Shown here: piece after piece, positions 47,346-57,709 of the stretch
Layout of the letters: every line of letters begins with the position of its first letter
Numbering within the stretch: position 1 is the first letter of the stretch
NCBI GenBank assembly: GCA_035610365.1
Contig: CM069432.1
Span: forward strand, 83,022,520-83,086,519
Direction: 5' to 3'
Length of the DNA: 64,000 nucleotides
From: Aquatica leii
Taxonomy: Eukaryota > Arthropoda > Insecta > Coleoptera > Lampyridae
Program-made: the position numbers and the translations under genes
The notes under the pieces: generated by a model
Databases searched by the model: none
Seen by the model: only the letters and a program-made list of their open reading frames with translations
Told to the model about the DNA's origin: nothing

Positions 47346-48814
47346 CTATAGAACCATTATTACAGTTGACTACTTAATTTTTTTTAACGTTTTTCATTGT
47401 GTTAAATTCCAATACTACATCTACCTTTCAAATAGTTACGTACCTACCTTACCTCCTAAATTTTTACAAGCGAGGTAGCAAGTATAGGCATCATTATTCA
47501 AAAATTCTAATAATATTTGTGATAGTACCGATACTATTGATGTTGCCAATATGTTTATTATTCCTGATATTTAAGTAGATCTAATATTTTGATATCGTCA
47601 AAAACACGATACTTTGATATTTATTTACTTAACATTTTCATTAACTTCAATGTCAAGCTTGAAAACCATTACTTTATATTGATGTTGATATAAGTACAGT
47701 AAATACAGTCAATATTTTTCATATAATCACTATTGTTGACATTTTCATTATGATAGTACTTTAATATTAATTAGTACAAAAAAAATTAGTTATAGCTCAC
47801 CTGTAACTGTAATTAATCAACTACAAATTGAAGTATGTTTTAGTTATTTGTGTAAGATTAGGTACCTATTTTTTATGATTTCTGAATGTTGACTAAAAAA
47901 ATGTTAAGTTTAAAGATGACATTATTTTTTGGTATGTTAAAAGTGTCTTGGTGTGATTTTCGTACCGTATAAATTTCGCTCACTTTTTGCTACATTCAGA
48001 GCTATGCGCAGTGAAGTAGTTTTTTCTTGTCACATATATGCTCTAACGTATGGGCCCACCCAAGTTTTTCCTTCTAAATTTTCACACTCATCCGCGTAGT
48101 ATTTTGTCAAAGTCTTCCTGAGGTAAGCCACGTGTTGGGCCAATTTGGAGTAATTCATGTCAATCCATTACCTTTCGCTACAAACTATAACTAGAAGCAC
48201 GTACTAAAAGGGGTTATTGGTTAATTAAACCACTTCCCAAACATAATCTGGGATAAGTCGTTATGATATTTCAAGTGATGGTCGAATAATTGGGATGCTT
48301 AACGCATTTGATTACAACGATTCATTGTTTGTCGATAAGCAACTTACTTGTGATACGGTTCTATATCTTTTTTTTAATTTATTTTTCTTAGCAATTTTAG
48401 GAGACATTTGAAGCATGCCTTTGAAAACCGTGAGTATCTTTTTTTTGCTATTAATTTGTGTATTTGTCGAACGTAAAATACGTGCCACTTAGATATACAC
48501 ATTATTACAATTAACGCACGCAGATTTTTGTTTGTACGGTTTCAATTTACACTAAATGCAATTTTCTACAGGTTGATAATTCAGTGGTTTTGCAATAAAT
48601 CGAGGATTAACTATGAGATTCCATATTACCTGATTTTGTTATATTGCACTACGATAAGTGTATGTGTGAAGTGTTGCTTACCCTCCAGGATTTGTATCAA
48701 CGTTATAACTGATATTTATAAAACTATTCCTTGTTACTTTATATGTAATTTTGCTTTGCTTACATTTTTTAATATTTTCTTTTCTCATTTATTATATTTC
48801 AATGTTGGATACAT
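47346..48814. other. Stretch without recognised gene
   Basis: AT-rich. No coding similarity was recognised. A patch around 48040-48200 is less AT-rich but has no open reading frame that I can place. Confidence 0.35.
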
Positions 48815-48990
48815 TTAAACGGTCTTTATTATTCTAGTTTTTAACCGTTTTGGAGTTTTTTAAATATTACATTATAATTAACACATTGAGACTTACGATC
48901 CGCTTGCCGATTCAACTGAATTAGTGGCTAGCAATTAAGTTACGAGAAGATTCTTGTAACAATTTTCAAATTAGTTAGTACAAAAAACAG
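48815..48990 (-). mobile_element. Very old mariner-type C-terminal fragment
   Basis: About 90 bases from 48825 (ACATTTAAACGGT, ACCGTTTTGG, TTATAATTAACAC) align with 23125-23200, the end of the mariner-type remnant there. The protein is no longer readable. The call rests on that nucleotide similarity only. Confidence 0.35.
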
Positions 48991-49585
48991 TCGCACCACT
49001 TTAACATTAGTTATGCTATGCTTCACTTTCGACGCTGTAGTGAAATAAATTACTATTTGTTACATTTGTCAAATACCATGATAATTTTTATAAATATTTG
49101 GTTTCAAATCAAATCAAAATGTTTTCAATTGAAAAAGTCTTAAATATTGCGTGTAGAAGTTTGTTGCCGGACTAACCCAAAGCCCGGTACCATCAAATTT
49201 ATAAAAAGTTCATCAAATGGTATGCAAGAAAAGCTATATCTATATAACTGAAAATGTTTTTTTGTCTCCTGCTACATTATGGTTCAAATACTCTATCATT
49301 TAATTGATTATTTCTATAGGAAGGAATCATTACATATTAGTATTTAACCGTTTAAAAGCGTTTATAAAGAGAAAAAATTATGGATATTAGTCTCAAACAT
49401 CCCATTTATTTACAAACGATGAAGTTGCCGAGAAAAGCTCTTGACAAAATATATTTACTTAAAAAATGTTTAGCGAGTTTTGGTGTAGATAAAACATGTC
49501 AACCTGACAAGCTGTAAAAATAAAAGATGTGAAAAATAGAAATGATAATAATAATAACAATAATAATAATAATAATGATAATTAA
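48991..49585. other. Stretch without recognised gene; AAT repeat at its right end
   Basis: Contains TATATCTATATAACTGAAAA (about 49235), faintly like a Helitron 5' end. It ends in an (AAT)n-type microsatellite (49543-49580), which abuts the truncated 5' edge of the LINE. Confidence 0.4.
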
Positions 49586-50082
49586 ACTAATTAAAAGTTA
49601 CATCAACCACCCCCACACTATACTACACACTCTCACACAAGGAATAACTTATTTAAAACCTAAAAATTATGCAGACACAGCAAACCCAGCCAAATACCGT
49701 CCTATAACATGCCTACCAACGATATATAAAGTACTAACTGCAGTCATCACACAAAAACTAATGACCCATGCACAAAGCAATAGTATAATAAACGAACAAC
49801 AAAAAGTCTGTTGTATAGGAGCTCGAGGATGTAAAGAGCAATTAATAATTGATGCAGAAGTAACATATTAAGCCAAACTTAAACAAAGATCAATACATCT
49901 TGCATACATCGACTACCAAAAAGCGTATGACAGTGTGCCCCATTCATGGTTAATACAACTAATAAAAATATACAAAGTAAATTCCAAATTAACACACTTC
50001 CTAGAAGTAATCATGAAAAACTGGAATACCACGCTCAACATCCGAGCAAGGATAATAGTAGATTACATACCTAGGCGGAAAG

Positions 50083-50525
50083 TATTCCATTTCTGTCGAG
50101 AGAACTATAGTTTACCGAGAGGCATAGCCTCGAGGTGAACTAGTTCTCGAGACAAATGGAACACTTTTGCCAAGGTTTGTATACAATTTTATTCACAATC
50201 AGCCATTAAATAAAATAAATAATATAAAACTAATAAAAAATTAATGAAAACCTACTTTCAAATATTATCGTTTATTTCGGTAAAATATTAACACATAGTA
50301 GGCACATCACAATTGACATATACGTATTTAATTTATCATTGTCATTTTATCAAATTAGTTAAAACAAAACACACACAAATTACAGGTTCGGAAAGTGTAC
50401 ATTACTGACCGTGAGGTTTCATTACATACTCGTTTTTTTACCTATGGAAACCGCTCACTTACCAACCTTTATGAGGTTCGGAAAAGTGTACGTTACTAAT
50501 TAAGTGTGAATAAACAATATTACAT
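50083..50525. mobile_element. Insertion 1 in the LINE, hairpin-ended element
   Basis: The LINE frame stops near 50070 and resumes at about 50530. The left end is a CG-rich imperfect palindrome (50083-50164; arms CTGTCGAGAGAACTATAGTT and AACTAGTTCTCGAGACAAAT, centre GAGGCATAGCCTC). The right part has two direct copies of GAGGTTCGGAAAAGTGTAC-type sequence (about 50382 and 50470). Between them is plain AT-rich DNA. No transposase; family unknown. It shares its architecture, though not its sequence, with the hairpin islands at 5.3 and 56.3 kb. Confidence 0.6.
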
Positions 50526-50621
50526 CACTACCCATACAGATCAAACGCGGAATATACCAGGGAGACTCATTATCTAACCTATTAAACTATACAAAATACA
50601 GATACAACATAACAGGAACAC

Positions 50622-50643
50622 ACACACACACACACACACACAA
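50622..50643. repeat. (CA)n microsatellite in the LINE
   Basis: A run of about eleven CA units lies between the GDSL and YLDD motifs and would encode repeated Thr-His. Confidence 0.9.
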
Positions 50644-50777
50644 AATCACTCATCTACTTTACTTGGACGACTTAAAACTATTAGCAGCTACATAACAGCA
50701 ATTCAACCAACTCCTAAAAATAACCGAAACATTTGGTAAAGATATAAACATGACATTTGGAATTGATAAGTGTAAAA

Positions 50778-52016
50778 AAATAATAGTTTAAAAAAACTAA
50801 AAAAACACGCTTTTATAAATAACCGAACTAAAAAGAAGAAAATAATTTATAATTACAAACAAAATTGTTAAATTCAGAGCAATAATATATAATTATAAAC
50901 AAAATCACTAAATTCAGAGTTAAAAGCGTGGGGTGCATCCGGATACACGGTAGTCTTTCGCGCCAAGTATCTGTTATTTCTTTTTTTTGTAATTAATTAT
51001 ATCAATCATTGTTTTAACATGTATTCAGTTCGACTATTGCTGTCAATTTGTCATTTGACTGATATACATAATACTGTCACTAAACACGACGTTTGAATAC
51101 ATACGTGACGGGATATTCTACAGCTGCACTGTTTTTGTTAAATCTAATTCAGAGGTTTTTTTTTTATATTTTGTGTTCACAGAAATAAATTTATCATTGT
51201 TTGTAACAATAATTTAACGTGTACTTGGCGAGACATTATACAGTGAAACTGTTATTTGTAGGATTTTTCTATATTTTCATAACTCTCCTCTTATTGATAG
51301 CTGCCTTTAGAATAATTGTAACAATGATTATAGATGCACCCCACGCTTTTAACTCTGAATTTAGTGATTTTGTTTATAATTATATATTATTGCTCTGAAT
51401 TTAATAATTTTGTTTGTAATTATAAATTATTTTCTTCTTTTTAGTTCGGTTATTTATAAAAGCGTGTTTTTTTGGTTTTTTTAAACTATTATTTATTTTC
51501 TATTTTTTAGTTCGGCTACCTATAAAAGCGTGTTTTTTCAATTTTCTAAGCTATCAGTTACTTTCCGTATTTGAATTCGATTTATCAATAATCAATTTTT
51601 GCGGACATGTGATTATGAAATATCTTACGAACTAAAAACGTATTAGAAACAGTAGTTATCGACAGTAAGACCTTATTTCTCGGGGAGGGAACCTAAGAAA
51701 CAGCTATCACATCCAAGGCAGGCAGCGGGCGCGCAAACTACCTGCTCCGACACGAAGTGGTAATAGTGAAATACACTGGAACAATTTAAACGCGATAGGC
51801 TTTGTCGAGATGCACACCTGCGCAGTTCACGCGCTCTGTCTTTGTCACTCTCATACAGATGATCCCTAAAGAAATCAATTAATCCTGACGATCCTAATTG
51901 GGATAATAAAAACTTTTTAATGAATTATTGCATTGTCATCGGTCCGTGAAACGCATGCAAAGTTTCAAGTTAATCAAACACCTGGAAACCCCTGAAAATT
52001 AAGTTCAAAGATTCCG

Positions 52017-52047
<31 letters not shown>

Positions 52048-52071
52048 CATCCTTAACTAATAAAAGCGTGT
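50778..52071. mobile_element. Insertion 2 in the LINE, composite foldback element
   Basis: The first part is an inverted repeat with arms 50778-50939 and 51333-51493, differing at only two places in about 161 bases. The arms end inward at GCGTGGGGTGCATC and hold TAAAAGCGTG-type motifs at both ends. A diverged direct copy of the right end (TATAAAAGCGTGTTTTTTC, about 51517) starts a second segment. That segment contains GC-rich patches and a CATA tandem repeat (about 52021-52050), and ends TAATAAAAGCGTGTTAATAA at about 52071, where the LINE frame resumes. ATAAAAGCGTGT thus marks the ends of nested units. No coding. Confidence 0.65.
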
Positions 52072-53245
52072 TAATAAATAGCATAGTCAAAGAAAGACAA
52101 ACAAAACAAGAAGATTATTCACTAGAAGACAACACCGACCACATAGAAGCAATGGGAAGAACAGACGACTGCAAATACCTAGGATACAGACTAAAAATAG
52201 GAATCGAAAAAACATATACTAAAGAAGAACTAAAAGAAAAATACAGACAAAGGCTTGTCACAATACTAAAGACAAAACTAACAGTAAGAAACAAGACAAA
52301 GGCAATAAATACATATCCTATACCTATATTAACGTATTCATTTGGAATAGTAAAATGTAGCGACGCAGACATACATAGAAGCGCTTATACACTAACACGC
52401 TCACAATGTCATAAACACAGAATACACCGCATACACTCTGCAACAGAAAGATTTACACTAAACAGAAAAGAGGGGGGAAGGTGATTCATAGATATAAAAA
52501 ACCTACATTACAAGCAAATACATAACCTGAGAGAATACTTTATAGAAAGAGCAGAAACTAGCAACATACATAAAGCAATCACGCATATCAATACCTCGGC
52601 TATACCACTACAATTTTACAATAAAACATACAATCCCCTGGATAATATAACGGCAACACATACAAGGAAAACAAACTGGAAACAAAAAACACTACATGGA
52701 AAACACCTAAATCAACTAATGCAACTACACATAGATCACGAAGCATCCAACACATGGCTAAGAAAAGGCAACATATACGGTGAAACGAAAGGATTCATGG
52801 TAGCAATACAAGACCAAGTAATCAAAATCCGATACTACAGTAAACACATCATCAAAGACCCCAACACAACTACAGATAAATGCAGACTATGTAAACAGCA
52901 AATAGAAACAATAGATCACATTATCACAGGATGTTCAAAACTAGCGAACACAGAGTACACCAGAAGACACAACAATATAGCACAAATAATACATCAACAA
53001 CTTTCCAAACAACACAAACTCACATCACAGAACACACCTACACACAAGTACACACTGCAAAATATACTAGAGAACAACGAATACTGACTGTACTGAAACA
53101 GAAGTGTTACAACTGATAAAACTACTCTGCACAACAAACCGGACATCGTTCTCACCAATAAAAAAAAACTAACAAAACTAATCAAAATATCAGTATCAAA
53201 CACTGCTAATATTCAAAAGAAAACAAGAGACTAAATCTAACATAT

Positions 53246-54782
53246 CAGGGTGTCCCACGAGGTACTGTAGATACTGAAATGGTATGTTCCTTAGGTCAAT
53301 TTAAGTAGAAAACGTCCTATAAACATAGGTCCAATTTGCTATAGTTACACAGATACAAGCGTTCAAAGTTTATAAATGCTCACACATTTTTTTAAAATTA
53401 TTATTATTGAAAACAGAAAATCGAACTACAAAAAAACATAAACAAAAACAAACAAAAATCACATCAAATGCTCAAAATGACCTCCTTCGGCATTAATACA
53501 ACGACGGCTGCGATCTAAAATGGACCGAGTAGCCGCTCAAAGCACCTGCTGGTTGTTCCGTGTTTGTTGACACACATCCAGGATGCACTGTATTAGTTCA
53601 GCTCTGGTATTAATTTTTACCTCGTATACTAAACTTTTCACATGACCCCACAGATAGAAGTTCAAAGGTGTGAGATCGGGCGATGTCGGTGGGCAAGCAT
53701 GCGGGCTTCCACGCCCAATCCACCTATTGGGGTAAGCAACATTTAGATATTCGGTCACATGCCGACTAAAATGTGGAGGAGCTCCATCACGTTGCAGAAA
53801 CATTTGTTGTCTTGTTAGTAAAGGTACTTCTTCCAATAGCGGTAGCAATTCTTTCCGCAAAAAGTTTCCTTCTCCTGTCAGACGTTCGTCAAAGAAAAAA
53901 GGTCCAATAAGTTGATCGTCAATCATGCCCCACCATACGTTAACAGAAAATCTGCGCTGCAAGTTAGTTTCTGTTGTGCCATGTGGATTTTAATATGACC
54001 ACAAATGAGAATTACATGTATTGTTCACTCCATCTCTAGTAAATTGCGCCTCGTCGCTAAATAAAATGAATTGAACTAATTGTGGATTTACCTGTAGCCA
54101 GTGGCAGAAATTCAACCGGGCAGCAAAATCTCCAGGTTCCAGATGCTGAACCTGTTGTATGTGATAGGGATACAAAAGCCCATCATGTAATGTTTGCCAT
54201 ACTGACATACGGGGGAGTCCCGTTCGAGAAGGAATTCTTCTAGTACTCAACTCTGGACTCCGATCAACCATCTGTAGGATGTTTTCCTGCTCATTCACAT
54301 TTAACTGCACAGGATGGTTAGATCTTGTTGAAACTGATGGAAATGAACCATGAGTCCGTACATGTTGAAACACAGTAGAAAAGGTTTGGTGATTTAGCAC
54401 CCTCCTGTTGGGAAATCTTCGTTCATATTCCCTAACGGCAGATCTCGCATTTCCATCACAAAATCCATAAACTTAAATGATATCAGCATACTCTTCGTTA
54501 GAAAAATGAGAAAGCATTTTGAATTTAAATTACACTTCATTTAATAAAATCGACTGTGACATTAGTAGAAAAAAAAGCAATAAATGACATATTGTTCGGA
54601 TTTGTTTCCAAGTTGACTAAGAATAAATAATTTTCAAAAAATGTGTGGTCAGTTATAAACTTTGAACGCTTGTATCTGTGTAACTATGGCGAATTGGACC
54701 TATTTTTATAGGACGTTTTCTACATAAATTGACCTAAGGAAGATACCATTTCACTATGTACAGTACCTCGTGGGACACCCTG
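53246..54782 (-). mobile_element. Mariner-like element, nearly whole, TIRs ~157 bp
   Basis: The ends begin CAGGGTGTCCCACGAGGTAC on both strands. The inverted repeats extend about 157 bases with about 11 differences (roughly 93% identical). The right end is followed by TATA and the left preceded by ATAT, consistent with a TA target. One minus-strand transposase frame fills the centre (54517-53537). The insertion cuts the LINE's endonuclease domain, so it is younger than the LINE. It is the best preserved element in the window. Confidence 0.9.
53537..54517 (-). pseudogene. Mariner-like transposase with two in-frame stops
   Basis: The ATG at 54517 opens MLSHFSNEEYADII; the frame runs 326 codons without a frame change, broken only by stops at codons 15 and 176. 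Residues 1-120 form the HTH region (NARSAVREYERRFPNRRV, then ILQMVDRSPELSTRRIPSRT). The catalytic triad is D155 in LFSDEAQFT, D244 in FLQRDGAPPHF, and D281 in SPDLTPLNFYLWG, giving DD36D spacing by my count. WIGRGSPHACPP lies between the last two. Transposases of this IS630-Tc1-mariner group cut and paste by binding the TIRs. Length and motifs are normal for the family; only the stops prevent translation. Confidence 0.9.
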
Positions 54783-54917
54783 TATATACAGCTACAGAAA
54801 TCCATAATCATAGATACGTGCTCCATAATTTTGAAGTTCCTAAATGCACAATAACCATACCAATTTGTACAGTTATAAGGAAGCTACGCTTGACCATGGT
54901 CCGCGTGGCTCTCCATT

Positions 54918-54957
54918 GAAAATTATTATTATTATTAATAATAATAATAATAAATTT
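54918..54957. repeat. Palindromic ATT/AAT microsatellite
   Basis: ATTATTATTATTATT directly followed by AATAATAATAATAATAA. It lies where the tails of two oppositely oriented LINEs meet. Confidence 0.9.
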
Positions 54958-54959
54958 AT

Positions 54960-55250
54960 TTTCTAAAATAATGCAATGCAATAACTGCTATTAAATAGAA
55001 ATTGGTCAGACTTAGAACCATTTTATCTTACATTTCTATTAGCTTAAAATCTAAAAATTCATTTATAGAATAAGGTTTCATTTTAACCAGGAATTGTTTT
55101 AAAGCAATTTTAAACTCGCTTAGATTTGTAGGTGCGTAGACAGTTTATTATAAAAAAATAATGCTGAGTAATAACAACCACACGTAGTACTTTTCAACCT
55201 GTATATTGGTAGATTATAGTTTGCTGTTCTAGTTGTCATTGTTAACTCCT
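54960..55250 (-). mobile_element. CR1/Jockey-type LINE, C-terminal fragment
   Basis: The minus strand reads TTRTANYNLPIYRLKSTTCG then CYYSALFFYNKLSTHLQI (about 55240-55125) and, after a frame change, LSEFKIALKQFLVKMKPYSI then NEFLDF (about 55127-55050). This matches the last 60-80 residues of CR1/Jockey-type LINE polyproteins (H-x-T-R, then I-x-x-Y-N-x-L-P, then F-K-x-x-L-K-x-x-L). Only the 3' end is present, with a TTATT-type tail at 54918-54960, as expected for a 5'-truncated insertion. No endonuclease or RT remains here. Confidence 0.6.
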
Positions 55251-55259
55251 GCTTTTTGC

Positions 55260-56277
55260 ACTCTCAAATAAACATTTATGTTTAAACATAAAAACTAGAA
55301 TTTCAATCCGTCACTATCACTTGGCATTCTCGCGACTACAATGTCATATTGGTGCAAATTCTTACTACAGAAAACAATGTGCACAAAAGATTTGTAATAA
55401 TTATGTAACATTTGTAAATCATTGTATTCAGGATTTGAAAGGACATAGAGGGTATGACAAGTTGGAAAATTTCACCTATACCATAGACAGATACATAGCA
55501 GATTTTATGAGTCATAAAATTGTAGTTGCCAATAACATCATACATTAAAATCAATACACAAAAATTAAGTTCAAGGAGCATGCACTAATCAGCATATTAT
55601 TCAAATTGACAAAAAGTTAAATATTTTTAGTGGAGTTGCATTTGGTCAACAAAAGATTAAATATGAAAATGTGCTTCTACATCTTTCCGCAATATACGCC
55701 ATTTGTAATTTTACGTTAAATTATAATTTAAAATAAGTATTAATCAAAATGACGTTTTTACTTTTTTGTCTAGGACACGAAAGTTTCTCATAGCTAGCAA
55801 CCACGTAGCCACCGATCACCAAGCATGTAACTTTTGCTCTCAATTTTTTTCTCAATATGGAAAGCGTAATTTTATAAATAATTTGATGCTATATTTTAGC
55901 GTAGGTATATGTGATCATTGAGATATTTCATCCATCAAAAAAGATCCATGTAACTGACATCTGCCGAAACAATGTGTTTACAGTTAAGTAGTATTAAAAA
56001 ATCGGTTTTACAACGAAAAACATATTTATTGAAACGCCATTTACACAAGTTTTTAGTTACTAAATGATAAAAAATACAAATGTTGCAATATTTTTTGGCA
56101 TGGTGCCATCTTGTCTTTGATAATGTGACATTACTATCATAGTATGTGTCAATCATTAAAGCATCCCGCTACGCGTTGAATTTCAAATAAATTTTGCGCT
56201 ATAAAATGTAAAATATTGCCCACGTATATAAATAACTACTAGGTGCATGTATAAACTCAAATGACATTAATAGTAGT
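55260..56277. other. Stretch without recognised gene
   Basis: A 75-codon open frame (55321-55548; GHRGYDKLENFTYTIDRYIA near its middle) matches no family I recognise. The rest is AT-rich. Confidence 0.35.
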
Positions 56278-56400
56278 TTACGTAACAAGAGTCGAAAGTA
56301 AGAAATAGCATAACCAACGTTAATGCGACGCGAGGCCGCATGGCCGAGCGTTGCATGTGAGTGAATTATGCTATGATTCTTTCGACGAGAGTAATGTACA
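56278..56400. repeat. CG-rich hairpin island 2
   Basis: Arms about 55 bases long: GTCGAAAGTAAGAAATAGCA faces CTATGATTCTTTCGAC, and the centre is GCGACGCGAGGCCGCATGGC. Outer bases (GTTTACGTAAC / GAGTAATGTAC) also pair. Non-coding. Confidence 0.75.
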
Positions 56401-56479
56401 TTATTTTTTGTGTTGCCTTTTATAAAATTACATTCTTTTTTTAAAAAATAAAAAAAATTAACAGAAATATAATGTTGGT

Positions 56480-56885
56480 ACTACATTTCTCTATTTCGAC
56501 ATAAGAATTAGCGATTCTTATACTAAAATCCGTGTAAGAATAAGCAAATTCTTACACGAATTTTAGTAATGTTAGTTTTTTCAAAGTTGGTATCTCTGCA
56601 TCGTAAGTTGACGTTACATGAAAAAGAAATCAAAATTATTGGAACTTAACAATTGCAATTCAAACTTTGACGCCAAGATCAAATAAAAACGTCCTATTAA
56701 TACAAAGTTATTTACTTATAAAGGTATAAAGAGATAAGTTTTGTATGAGATTTTAGGTTAACACATAAATTTCAATATGTCAAAGTTTAAGTGTTGCCAA
56801 TTCAATAAAATAGAAGTTTCCATTATATTTAATTATACGAAAAATTTTAAATATTGTATCGAAATAGAGAAAATAGTATAAAGCA
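56480..56885. repeat. Inverted-repeat body between two hairpins
   Basis: TTTCTCTATTTCGACAT (about 56486) and TGTATCGAAATAGAGAAA (about 56856) form an inverted pair. Inside, ACTAAAATCCGTGTAAGAAT faces ATTCTTACACGAATTTTAGT (56521-56567) in a tight 20-bp stem. With hairpin islands 2 and 3 on either side, the whole 56278-57001 looks like one unit. Confidence 0.65.
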
Positions 56886-57001
56886 CACGTCATAGAATAC
56901 GTTTCAATCACTCGACCGCTTCACAAACTCGCCGCTGCGCGGCTCGTGTATGAAACCCGGTCTCGTGCTTGAAGCACGTTCATTCTGTAACTTGTGTTTT
57001 A
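56880..57001. repeat. CG-rich hairpin island 3
   Basis: Arms about 55 bases with a small bulge: AAAGCACACGTCATAGAATA faces CATTCTGTAACTTGTGTTTT, and the centre is CTCGCCGCTGCGCGGCTCG. Non-coding. Confidence 0.7.
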
Positions 57002-57442
57002 ATATACTATTATTACTAAATCTGTCAAATTTGACATTAACTTTAACATCGTTTTTCTTCAATTTTAACTGAACTTCAAGATTTTTAAAATGATTTTTCC
57101 ACCTGTCGCATACTCGTTCTAATATATTAATTGACTTTTAACACATAATTTTATGTGGATTCCTAGTTTTCATTTTGCCACCCTAAAGCTTTTTTCGCTC
57201 ATTACGTAACTACACTAACGAACGAATATTGACGTTTGCGATGTTGGCAACACAAAAAAATAGTTTTAAAGTTTGTTTTTGTTGGTTACCTTTTAAATCA
57301 CTTTTTTAATATTTGTATTCATGAACTTTAATGACTTTTAAAACACGTTTTCTATAGCAACGTGTTGTAAGACTTTTTAAACACGTTAGCAGTTATCGAC
57401 ATTAAAAAATTCTTTATTATGTTCTATGTAAAATATAAATTG

Positions 57443-57709
57443 TTAATAAGAAAGTCGGATATTATTTCTTATCAATATAAGAATGAAATTCACTTTGATG
57501 AAGGTATTGATCGCTATCATTGAAGAAGTTGCAAAGGATTCTACAACATTGGCAGAACTAGAAGATGCAGTTACATTATTAAACGTTTTTCTGATGCGTT
57601 CTTCTACGCAATCTTCAATGTACCTTTTCGTAACTGTTTTAGTGTAGCTGTGTCTCCACCTCCAGAAACCAACAATTTTGTAAAGCTTCTTTGAAAACAG
57701 CAGTGACAA
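57443..57709 (-). mobile_element. Tyrosine recombinase C-terminal fragment (Crypton-like)
   Basis: The minus strand reads GFWRWRHSYTKTVTKRYIED then CVEERIRKTFNNVTAS. In the insect transposon-borne tyrosine recombinases, the end of the catalytic domain reads G-G-W-x-S-x-x-V-A-E-x-Y-I-E-D-S, with the Tyr of YIED as the nucleophile. Here the Tyr is kept, and the W/H position before it reads WRWRH. The following Ser/Asn-rich tail is typical. Everything upstream in the protein is missing. The fragment is open for 88 codons. It is not the direct continuation of the 16.3-16.8 kb piece, which is on the other strand 40 kb away. Confidence 0.6.

Larger units (their letters stand above)
49588..54860 (+). 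mobile_element. R4/Dong-like LINE, 5'-truncated, split by three insertions
   Basis: Reverse transcriptase motifs follow in order. YRPITCLPTIYKVLTAVITQ is at about 49699-49758. ARGCKEQLIIDAEV comes next, then LAYIDYQKAYDSVPHSWLIQ (about 49900-49960) with the first catalytic Asp. After an insertion come QIKRGIYQGDSLS (about 50541-50580) and LLYLDDLKLLAA (50653-50689, the YxDD box). After a second insertion, DCKYLGYRLKIG and SATERFTLNRKEGGR (to 52484) are thumb sequence, then CRLCKQQIETIDHIITGC (52882-52936), a C-x2-C-x8-H-x4-C knuckle. PDIVLTNKKK (about 53140) begins the restriction-like endonuclease, interrupted by a mariner-like element. It resumes as IQLQKSIIIDTCSIILKFL (54784-54840). This layout is that of R2/R4-type LINEs. 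The copy has several stops. Confidence 0.85.

Noticed and set aside
49542-49587. ATG-starting Ile-rich leader before the LINE RT
   Set aside because: It is the translation of an AAT microsatellite that happens to be in frame with the truncated LINE.
52115-52372. Minus-strand 85-codon hydrophobic frame
   Set aside because: Shadow of the LINE thumb region; its codons run antisense to a clear protein match.
57443-57709. Direct continuation of the recombinase at 16.3 kb as one gene
   Set aside because: Opposite strand, 40 kb apart and with many other elements between; they are separate copies.
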